A stretch of 64,000 bases of DNA from Zygnema circumcarinatum (taxonomy: Eukaryota > Streptophyta > Zygnematophyceae > Zygnematales > Zygnemataceae). The notes under the pieces are model-generated. The model was not told where the DNA came from. It did no database searches and saw only the letters and a list, made by a program, of their open reading frames with translations. Location of the stretch: the NCBI GenBank assembly GCA_037447605.1, contig CM074822.1:1845395-1909394 (forward strand), given 5' to 3'. Below are positions 36,041 to 46,100 of the stretch, piece after piece (positions within the stretch are counted from its first letter, which is position 1; the number at the start of each line of letters is the position of its first letter). Position numbers and translations under genes: made by a program.

Positions 36041-36113
36041 TGCTACCTGTGAGTGTGTGTGGGTTCTACCCGCGAGAGTTCGAATCTCTCAGTGCTCGTT
36101 TTGTACTTTGTTG
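36041..36113 (+). pseudogene. Partial tandem duplicate of tRNA-Ser (3' half plus trailer)
   Basis: The sequence from GCTACCTGTGAG through the variable arm, T arm, 3' acceptor strand and the trailer TTTTGTACTTTGTTG repeats the end of the preceding tRNA with one TG insertion. The acceptor 5' strand and D arm are missing, so it cannot fold as a tRNA. Confidence 0.85.
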
Positions 36114-36139
36114 TGGAGCAACCATTGAAATGTTTGCGT

Positions 36140-36250
36140 GGTCTTTTCCTTTTTGTCCAGTGGGTTGCAAAGGACGTGGTTCCCCATGATGGTGTTGTCC
36201 ATGTACATTTGATGACATCATCGCCATCGTCACATCAATGCCACATCCCC
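36140..36250. repeat. Dispersed short element, copy 2
   Basis: Shares CGTGGTTCC, a spacer, then TTGTCCATGTACATTTGATG followed by CATCGCCATCG and ATCAATGCCA with about 33140-33225 and about 57195-57270. A diverged copy is at about 19447-19500. Confidence 0.7.
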
Positions 36251-36567
36251 TGAGTTTCCGGTCAGCTATTGTCCACGTCGATACAACGGTCGCCAGCCGT
36301 GCCTACTTGTTTGAACCATTGGCCTCAGACGTGGCTAACTAGATGTTGGTACAGCAAGTCACCATGTTGGTTCGAACAATTAAATTTGATGGTGAGTGAG
36401 CACTGCCAGTGGTTGCAGCCTTTGAGTGGAGGACAATTACCAATGGTTGCAATCTTTGTTTACCAGGGAATGCCAACCAAACCAATCAATGGGAACTATT
36501 GGCCAACATCCATCTTTGACTAATAATTGCTGATCTAATGGTTCGATTTGTGCTGTACTGTACAATA

Positions 36568-36700
36568 GGGGGTGTCAGACTTAACGAAATCTTACGAACA
36601 AAAAAAATTTGTAAGTACTCCGCCGCACCAGGATTGCGATGTCACCTAAGTACTCGTTCTGGTCTCAAACTTACGAACGATTTTTAAGTCTGACACCCCC
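36568..36700. mobile_element. MITE with ~17-bp terminal inverted repeats and TA target duplication
   Basis: GGGGGTGTCAGACTTAA at the left end is matched by TTAAGTCTGACACCCCC at the right end. Both ends are flanked by TA, the target-site duplication typical of Tc1/mariner (Stowaway-like) elements. The 133-bp element has no coding capacity. Internal TTACGAAC motifs also occur in inverted orientation. Confidence 0.85.
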
Positions 36701-37294
36701 TAATGGTTGCATAGCGGACGTTGGATGAGTTGGGTGTCCAACGTGTTTGCGCACGTTATCTCAAGTAGCCGTAGCAATGGTTGTAAACCAAATAACGACG
36801 TTCCGCAACACGCAGCGACACATGGCAATATCAAAGACATAGGTCAGCATGCTGCCAGTGAGCGGATGCAGACGTGAGGGCAGAATAAATGCAGTCTGCT
36901 GCCAAGCCGTTGCCACACCAGAAGGCAGCGGAGCAGGGTATTTACTACACCTTCAATAGTATGGGTGTGACATTATTATTTCGTAGCATGCGACAACAGG
37001 GCGTGAATTTAACCGAGCACAGCAACCGCCCGACGTAAGCTCCGACAGTGCACTGCAGCCTCTATAAGACTGAGAAGGTTCCAAAGTCTGCAGATACCAA
37101 TCCTGCTGCTGTAGCAGCGCTACTGCAGCAGTCTGCCTCTATGACTCGCCGAACCTCGTCACCCTATACAGAAATAATTTGTACAAGGAAATGTATCCCT
37201 CACGATGTTTATTCAGGAAACATCATAGAACAGGCTCTCCTATATAGGCCATGCGAGAACAGGGACTTCCATGATGCTGTCAAAGTCTCCGGTT

Positions 37295-40200
37295 TTATCT
37301 CAGCACAGTCCCGTCGCAGATCTTCCAACCGGTCTCTGTGAGCACGAGGTCGTAATGCACGGTGTACGCGTCGCGGTAGGAGTCGCTCTGCAGCTGGGAG
37401 GGGTCGAACAGCCGCGCACTCTCCTCGATGGTCGCTTCCACTGTAGCGCGGTGCCCGTCGGGGGCAAGCTGCACGTCTCCAATCTGAAGGGCAGACAGCA
37501 AGGGTTACAAGGTTGAGAACACGGGCAAGCAACACAAACATAGAAGAGAAAGAGCTAGAAATAGTACACAGTTCAAAAGGAAGAGGTGATTTGGGAAAGG
37601 GGAAGTAACACAAGAATGGAGGATGAGGAGAAGAGTCGTGCAAGAAGGGAACTGACCCCTTCATTCAGAAAGCAAGGGAGGAGTAGGTGAAGGGCGAGTA
37701 CAGTTCTATGGACCCCCTGGGTCGTTCATTAGCCCATAGAACCATGAGGACGCAAATGCGAATGCTCTTATAGCTTAGACAAGCAAGGATTGGAGTACCC
37801 GAGTGGGTTCCTTTTCGCGCAGAGGAGGTTGGCAACTTTCCAAGGTGCACAAATCAGTCTTTCCACTGCAGATGGACTTTCCTTCCATGCTGAAATTCAA
37901 CGATGCTAGAAAACTCTTCACACATACTGACAGCTTGCACATGGCAATTGCATCGCCTGCCATGCACACTTTCTGTCCTTGCCAAAGTTTTCTCATATCT
38001 CGCCCGTGCAGTTTCAGTTATAAGCAGATTCAAAGTAGCTTTAGCCCACCTTGAGGTTCAGCAGAGTGAACTCCCAACGCCACTTGTTGATGCGCGCTTC
38101 GACGGCTTTTGCTCGCCATTTGTCAAGCATAGGGCCCTCCAGAATCTGGAAGTCAAACAAGCCTCTGCTGCTGTCAAGTGCTGCTATTTTCCGTTTGCTT
38201 CTCTTGGTGGTCGCCCACGCGCCACTAAGAATATGACATGACCGTCCTCACAAAAACTTCGATTACCCTCACAATAATCTTCTGGGTTTCTGCCTGATGG
38301 TTCCTATCCAAACCTGCTTCCAAACTTTCAATTACCTACGGGCAAAAATTTCTGAAGAAAACCGCAGTTCAACTTTAGATTACATCCAAGCAGCAGTGTA
38401 GCAATAGCATGCTGTGCTGCAACTGTCGTTCAATTTCTTCCAGCTTTAGATTGATCAATTTTTGCCTGAGTCATAGTGCCTTTAAAACTGACCTCTTCGA
38501 GTCTCCCAATATCATGCTTCGTGCCAAGGGCTGCCGCTTTCACCTCCTGCCAGTTCGTCAGCACGTTCTGCGCTATCTTCTGTTGTCTTGCCTTTACTAT
38601 CCGAATTTCTGCTGCCTCTTTCCCCCTTCCTGTATGGCCCAAACATTTAATGCCACAGAACTTGAGTCGTACGGCAGCCTGACAAGATTACATGCTGAGA
38701 CTACGGCGGTGCTTCAAAAGCAATTACGACTATATATAGATGGAGTGACATCAAGACGAGACCGAACTATGATCAGTCAAAACTCATGTACTCAGAGGTT
38801 TCAAGAGCAGAGATGGTCCTGTGGTCTTTGAGTTTAAGTCATATGTTTGTGTACCGATTGAAGAAAACCAAAGAGAAGAAAGAAGGAATGAAGGAGAACT
38901 TCCACAAGCCATTCTCTCACCTAATGACTCTGAGATTTCAGATACTGCAGCTGGAAATTGTCCAATTGCGAACCTCCCACCAATGTGCTTTCTGCCCACA
39001 TAACCTGCCACAATTGCGCTCCCAAGAGCAAAACAGAGAAGCACCATCTTTCCTCCATTCCACCATGAGCTCTTCTCCTTCTGCTCCCTGGCAGCAGACA
39101 GCTCTCCTTCCTCGTCCGCCATGTCCAAAAGTCCGTTGCCCCCTCGACCAAAACCAAACTCTGTGCTTCCATGAGCTGCCTCTCGATCCATTTCAGAAAG
39201 CATAGCCACATCGCCAGACCCTCCAAAGACTTCTCTATCTCTCAACCAGAACTCCCGTTGACTCCGATTCCGTGCCACAATAGCTGTCTCTACTGTCCCT
39301 TCAGACTTTGCAACATATTGACTTTGATTGTTTCCGTTTCTCTGCTGCCAGGCTCCATTCTGTATCACTGCATTCCCCTTCCCTTCGTCAGTTTCGAACT
39401 TTCCATTCGCAAGAACACCTCGCAACGCCCTCAAGGCGGCCAAGGCCTGTCTTGCCGCCCCTCCTGCTTGCGCACCTGCATCTTTGATACTATTCAGACA
39501 AAGTGCAGAACCCCTCTCTAAGCCGTCCAATTCGTTTATAACCACAGGAGCATCGAAGTAATCCCTCAGGCTGACTTGCTTTCCCTCCAGATCCCTAAAC
39601 CGTTGGATGAGAATCTCTTCCAGCCACCAATGCAGTGCTACACAGAGGCCGGAAAGAAGCTCCGCTTTCAGGGGCTTCTGATCCATCTCACTTCTTCCCG
39701 TCGCTTGTCCATTGGTGACTTTAGCACCCCCCTCTGCGACTTCATCCCAATCTCTGCCTACCTCAACATCCACTCCTAATCCTGTCCCAGTCATTTGATT
39801 CCACCACAGGCCTGAAGCCTCTGGAGAATTCTCATACACAAATCTTGCCATTGTGAGGTCGCCTGTGGGCGGATCTTCATCCAATCCCAGCCGCATGAGG
39901 CAGTCTCCCACCTGCCCCAAGAGTAGAGCACACATAGCTCGCTCTACCGACAGTTCGTTTGGAAGAAACCCTTCACTTTCCTTGCTCGCCCTCTGCAGGA
40001 CATCTGACCGCTCCTCCAGCTCAGCAAGACGAGCATCTGCTTCTTTAATGTCACTCGGACGATTGTTGAAGAATCCCCTCGCAACAAGTGCGAGAGCGAT
40101 GGAATATGCCTCGGCTGCTTCAGCATCGAGTGTCTCAGGGCTGTCCTGGTCAAACTCAATCTGGGACAACACAGAACGCGAAGAAGGAAACAGTTCATTA

Positions 40201-42643
40201 CAGTGGAAACAGGCTCAGGCTTCCAGAAACAGCACACTGAGCTGTAGCTTAACCTTGTCACTCTCTATGTTGCGTTTCACCAGAGACTGTTCTCCATGAG
40301 CAACAGATTGCAAGGCTTGTGATTCACATCCACTGGTAATGCCACGATAGGTAAGAAAAACGTCAGTCTCTCTGACTAAGAGACCTCTCTCAGCCAAGGG
40401 TATCTTCAACTTTTGACGGCACAGGCTGTACGCACCTGCTCTATTGTCGTCATCTGACGGAATGCCTGGTGAATGAACTCAACTCGCTTCATACCACCTG
40501 GGATTTCGACGGGCTCACCGCTCTCATCCACATTCCAGAGGAGTGTTCGCACACCCTGCCAACCCTCCAGCTCGTTTCTGAGCTTGTTGCAAGAGCATAC
40601 TCCAGTGCAGACTACAAATTCAAACTCAAACATATCTAGTTGACAAGAAGTCAAATCACAAGCGGAGAAATGGGAGACAAGAGGGCTATGGGGGCTAAAT
40701 GGAGAAGAAGTGGGCCCATCGAATAGGGCAAAAAACAAGGTCAAGTGATGTCCGAGACAGAGAGAAGAACACATAAAGAGGGGGGCAGCATGAATTGAAC
40801 AAATGATGCGGTTTAGAGAGGGACAAGCACAAAAGTAGTCATGAATAAGCTCTCACCTCAAGGCCCTCCTTGCGACCGCTACTATGCACGGAATCCAAAG
40901 GCAGAGCCAGTAAGTCTAAAATGCATTGTGGTGTCAGCAGTCGCAGAACTTCATCAATCTCCTCTTGCAGCTTCGGTGCTAGGCTTGGGCCACCGACATT
41001 CTGCAGAGAGCACCTCCATTCATCAGCATGCCTGCAAACCTTGGCTTTGTCTGGTGTCACCTCCCAAACGTACAAGCCACAAATCTCACTGTGTAAGCCG
41101 ACATTTTTTCCGCTGATTGTACTTTGGATTATCATTTAACTTTGTCAACGCTCCCTACTGTCAGCGTTTAAACACCCTCTACAAGTGGCGACCTCGTTGA
41201 ACAACATGACTCTATCACTTCCAAAGGAATCTTAACCATGTACTTTGACGATTACCGAAGTTCTGTTCAGCAAACTACAAGTAGCATTTTGTACCTGCAA
41301 CACTTTCATTGCCGTCTCCAAGTACTCGAAACCCTTGCCCAGTGTTCCAGGAGGAGGAGGAATGCGAGCATCTGCAGAATTAGCACCCTCCAAAATCGCC
41401 ATAGTTTCGCGATACAAGTCGACATATGCCAGAGCTGTCGCCAGTGCCACATCCTGCTCAAAGTTACCATTTCGAACGACTCCCCCACGCCGGAATGATT
41501 TCTCCTCTAACAAACGCTCTCCAATTTCCACTACCAGCTTCGCCTCTCCAGCCTCTTGAAGCACACAAAGTGCACCAGGCACCTGCGAGCACATGGATGA
41601 GTCGGGATCAGGAAAAACTAGTATTGTAGAATTTTACTTCCAAGTCTGGAGAAAAAGACTGAGGTACAGCACTGAAAGTCCAAGTCCAATGGCGCACTTC
41701 CGCCTGCTTGCGGCTCGAGTTTCAGCAGCTGCATTCCCAAAAAATGACCCTTACCTTCTCTAAGGGAACATCCACAGCGCAAGCTTCTCTTTCTTTGGAT
41801 GCCGCCCTGGCTAGAGTCATTTCTTCATTGTAATCCTTTCGAGCTATAGGATCAGACAGTAGGTCTCGAGCTCCTCGCAGAATTTCGAGACGTGCTGCCC
41901 GAGCTTGTAAACTGTAGCCTTCCTCCGGAATTGTGTCGATTCGAAATCTATAGCCCTGCTCGATCGCCTCTTGTTTATAGTAGAGCTCTGTGCCAAGAAT
42001 CTGCATGTTTTCAAAAGAGAAATGGGTTAACCATTACCCTGAGCGATAATTGTATCTCTGATGCGGAGTATCGGGGGGCAAAGACGTCACAGGTCAGCAA
42101 ACTCAGCCAAAACACATGATGAAGGGAATTTGCTGACAATACTGGTTAATATTAATTGCTCGATTCATTCTGCAACAAGTAAGCAAAAAATTCTTCATCA
42201 GGCATGAAGACATAATGGACGTAAAGACATAGTTCAAATAGCTGAGCAATGCAAACCTTATAGTAGTCCAATGGCAGCGCGACACACGGGCCGACGGCTG
42301 GGGAAGTGGCAACTGCAACTGAAATCGTCACGTTTCTCCGCCGCGGAGCCGTCTGGCTTACTGCCGGCTGTTGAAGCCGCCGGCCTTTGAAACTCTCATC
42401 GTCTCGACCGTGCCAAATGCAGCGACCAGAAAAGCAGGGCTTCTGCACCACCCGCCCTTCGAGGGAGGGTGCCGCGTGCAGCGAACGCGACGAAGAACAC
42501 TCGACTGCGAACGAAAGCGGCGTTTTGCACAGAGAGAGACCGACAGCCTGGTCGAAGGTCGAGTCCCCCTTGGCCAGGCAAGAGGCCCTGTGGGAAAGGC
42601 ACATAGCCTGCGCATTGCAAGCTGCCAGATGAGGCCCTGCCAT
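37295..42643 (-). CDS. ARC6: ARC6-type chloroplast division protein
   Basis: Nine exons: 42257-42643, 41755-42000, 41295-41582, 40857-41000, 40436-40555, 38921-40160, 38493-38629, 38050-38145 and 37295-37483, totalling 2847 nt (948 aa) with phases matching. ARC6 spans the inner envelope, tethers FtsZ on the stromal side and binds PDV2 in the intermembrane space. The first ~120 residues look like a transit peptide. VALPLDYYKILGTELYYKQE starts the J-like domain (about 122-190), which lacks HPD as in known ARC6 proteins. Other landmarks are RRQ-like RLEILRGARDLLSDP, GVRTLLWNVDESG, AYSIALALVARGF, a single transmembrane helix MVLLCFALGSAIVAGYVG (about 766-783), and the C-terminal domain ALGTKHDIGRLEEILEGPML ... 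HRATVEATIEESARL. It is longer than Arabidopsis ARC6 (~800 aa), mostly because of the low-complexity stretch before the helix. The paralogue PARC6 is not fully excluded. Confidence 0.9.
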
Positions 42644-43177
42644 GACTGCCGCCACAGCGAGCTCCTCCAACTCTCTCCCTCCCTCTACCTCTCCTTCCCC
42701 CTCTCTCTCCCTCTCCCTCTCCCAATCTCCCTCCCTCCCTCCCTCTCTGCGTCTCTCCCTCCCTCTCTGCGCCTCTCCCTTTCCCCCCTCCCTCCCCCGG
42801 CTCCAACGGGCAGGGCAGCGCGCGGTCCGTTGGCGATTCAAACAAGGCCGCCCGGCGCGCCTCCGCTCGTGCGGCCCCGCCCATCGCCCGCCGTCGTTGC
42901 TGCCCCCGTCCGCCACGCGCTCCGTGCACGCCGTTGGCCGTTGCGTGGACTCCCTGCCACTCACAGTCCCGTGAAGCGGCGACGCGTGTCGCGACATGGA
43001 ACGGGGGACAGGACTCCACGATGGCAACCATGGCGGCCTCGTCCAATGGGCATCTATCACGTGTACAAAAGTGTACACGTGGCGAGTCGCCATTGAAGGT
43101 CGCTGTGAAGCGGACACTGGCGGAAGGAGCCGGGGAGGGCCGCGAGGGGCTAGCAGGCAGGCGGGCTCGCGCCTGCC
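42644..43177. promoter_or_regulatory. Bidirectional promoter of ARC6 and GWT1
   Basis: A 534-bp GC-rich spacer separates the two ATGs. It contains a CT-rich tract (about 42668-42790) on the ARC6 side and CACGTG/GTACACGTG elements near 43060-43082 on the GWT1 side. No TATA box was seen. Confidence 0.55.
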
Positions 43178-46100
43178 ATGGCGCCTCCTGCTCCTGCTCC
43201 TGCGCCTGCCCATGGGGCCGCGTCAGACGCTCTGCTTCTCAAAGGCGTCAAGCAGCTGAAGGAAGAGTGAGCATGCCGCGTCCACCTCCTCGTCTGCTCC
43301 TTCATATTCTAGCTGCCCGCTATCTGTCCTCGTGTGCCTTGGGCGACTGCTTGTGCCGACGTGGCGGTCAGCAGAGCTTGGTTAAATCCTCTGGCAGAGC
43401 ACTTGCGCCTTCTGTGCTCTGTCGTGTCACTTGAGGATTTCGGTATAGCTTCCGTTATTCGTGCCTTATGCGCACCGTACACCTTGCTATATCGCGCTTA
43501 ACTGCGACATTCCCAGAATTCTATGGCATTATAGGACACATTGTCCGGCCCTGCCAATGACATGTTGATGCGACTGTACTTCCAGTAAATGATCTACACA
43601 GCACTACATTCGCAAAAGGGTCCAATGCTCAAATATAGGAAAAACTTTGAATCATCTCGATGTCACTGTGCTAATGCGAAACTTTTTTAATGCCGGACAT
43701 CATATGCATTGTCACGACATTGCACACTTCTTGCCTGTAACGATTCAAGGCTTCGCAATTGTCATAAATATGCGTGTCCCTGTAACACTCGTGCTGTAAG
43801 GTTCTATGTTGAACCGTGTGTCGATTATGACCCTTTGCCTCTTTTGCTGTCGGGTTGTGCAGTTTTGTCACGGGTCTGAAAGGGACGACTATGCTTGAGA
43901 TTTCCACAATGGCTATGCTTGTTTGTGTAAGGCTACACATCGCTTTCTTTTTAGAAACAAACTGGACGGAGTGGGAATTCCTGGCATGGACAACAGAAAG
44001 AAAATGCCTTAACCTGACACGAACAAGAACTTATTCTCGTCACTGACTTGAGCCACCGAAAAGAAATGCTTACTACTGAGTGTACACTTTTAAAGAAGCG
44101 GTGGAAAATCTGCTTGATGTTTGACGGCCCGTCAATGAACATATGAGGCCTAATTGTGCTTCTCATGAGCAAGCCCTCTGGCCAGGATAAATGGACGTCG
44201 GTAGTAGTGCGAAGTTTTCGACAATCAGACACCTGCTAATTCCCTGCGCTGCTTGCCTTGGGCAGGCCTTCGTTGTGCTTCGCCAGTTAACCACTTCCCT
44301 TCAGTGTATGTCCGTTAACCTTGTGATGTCCGGCCTTGAACCCGTGAAATCTATGTATGGGTAAATCCTTATCGCTACTGTAAAGATGGTTGTCTTTTTG
44401 GAAACGAAGGCAGTTCTATGTTGTATGCTCTGCAGCTGAGCGCAAATTGCGCACGTTTTTTATCGAGCGTTCGTGTTTCTGCGGATGTGTAGGGACTTGT
44501 TGGGATGAGAAGTCCCCCACAGGCATTAGCAGTGGAAGGACAAGGAAAGCGATGTGGGCCCCCTATGGGTCATGGCTCATGGACTTCGTAGTCATCGTGT
44601 TGCCCACTGTAGCCTGCATGACGGTTGGCCTTTCTATCCTTTTCCCGTTCCGTCTTCAGTTGAGCTTTGAGTTGTAGAGCATAGTGAAAAATTCAATGAT
44701 TAGGACCTTTTATACAAGCCAACTCCAGTCCTAGAACCATCTACACTCTCATCCCCGTACGTTTTTGAAAGATGTGGATGGTTTGTTCTGAAGTCGAGAC
44801 ATCGAAAAATTCAAGTACTCAAAGTGACTCCTTGTGAGATTGTCTCCTGTTAAGGATAATTTTCTCATCTTTATTTGGCTATCTTTTCCTTACTTTGCCA
44901 GGTGCTAGCAGACCATTTGTACATGGTTTTTTCTGTCCTCCTTACTCTGTTTGCAACAGCTCTCCTCGCCCCAAAGTAAGGGTCTCAGGGTTCACGGAGT
45001 TCTGAATGCGCAACACCCGCTGCTGAATGATGAACTTTGCCACAACTTTGAAGCAATTGTGACCAGAAGCGCGTTTGTGTGAAAGAATTAAACTTTTATC
45101 CGAGCTGTCATTCCGCATTGAGCAGGTTGTTCGGGCTTCCTTTGCTGCCAGTCGACTCGACAATCCAATCGGAGAAAGAAGAGCCACTTGTGGGTTCTAG
45201 GAAGGAATTTTTTGCTATGTACAGGTTTACAATGGTATGGCTGATATCCAGACAACCCTCTCGCAGAGTTGGCATGTCATCCCCTCCTTATTGATCCGGA
45301 AAAGCGGATAGAAACAGAAGGCTTCTCTAAGGATGGAGCCTTACGTTCATTCAAGATTCTCAACTTGCTTTTTCCCCTCCTGGTTTGGCTCCTGAATTGG
45401 GGTCCCCAATTGAAGCATGCAGATGATGACTACGTGCATTGCAATTCTGGCAGTGGACTTTCACGCTTTTCCAAGACGCTATGCGAAGACTGAAACTTAT
45501 GGAACAGGGCTTGTACGTTCTCCACTCTGTTTTTTGACTTCTTTACTTCGGGGCTCTTGGCGTTTTGCTTCCTTCGTTCCCACATTTCTTGCGTTCGGGT
45601 TTAGGCCACCCTTCCATTTAAACATCTCTAACCTCCACAACGATGCAAACTTCAAACGTGGTCGAGGAAAGCGCAAACACGTTGAGGAGGGATGTTTTCC
45701 TTGAGAGTGGAAGTTGGTCATCTTCGTTATGTGACTATGTTTGAGTCTGAGTTTAAGTTCCGTGCAAAATGAACAAAGAAATGAGCAGAGGGTACTCCCC
45801 TCTGTGTTCCCTCACTGCGAATGCCCGTACAGGGCTTGACGCATAGGACCTTATGAGCGGGGCTTGCAGATGGACATTGGCGTGGGCAGCTTCGTATGCG
45901 CAAACGCTTTCGTTTCCAAACACGCTCGCCACACATCCAGTTCTAAGTACTTTGTGACTCTTCACTTTGTGCTTTTCCTCCCATAGATCGCCAGCATCCC
46001 ACTGCATCCCCTTCTGAAGCAGCTAACTCCAGAGATCAGAGATAAGAAAGAGAAAGAGAAGAGAAGAGAAGAGAAGAGAGATAAGATAAGAGAGAGATTT

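Larger units (their letters stand above)
36028..37294. other. Intergenic region between tRNA-Ser and the ARC6 3' end
   Basis: Besides the tRNA half-copy, this contains a copy of a dispersed element (about 36140-36250), a cluster of CCATTGG/CCAATGGTTG motifs (about 36300-36505) and a TA-flanked MITE (36568-36700). Nothing was recognised in 36710-37294. Confidence 0.5.

Noticed and set aside
40215-40409. 64-codon minus-strand frame in an ARC6 intron
   Set aside because: No counterpart in ARC6 and exons 5 and 6 join in phase without it.
42358-43213. Longer upstream extension of the ARC6 frame (to 43213)
   Set aside because: It crosses the CT-rich tract and the GWT1 start region; the ATG at 42643 gives a normal transit-peptide length.
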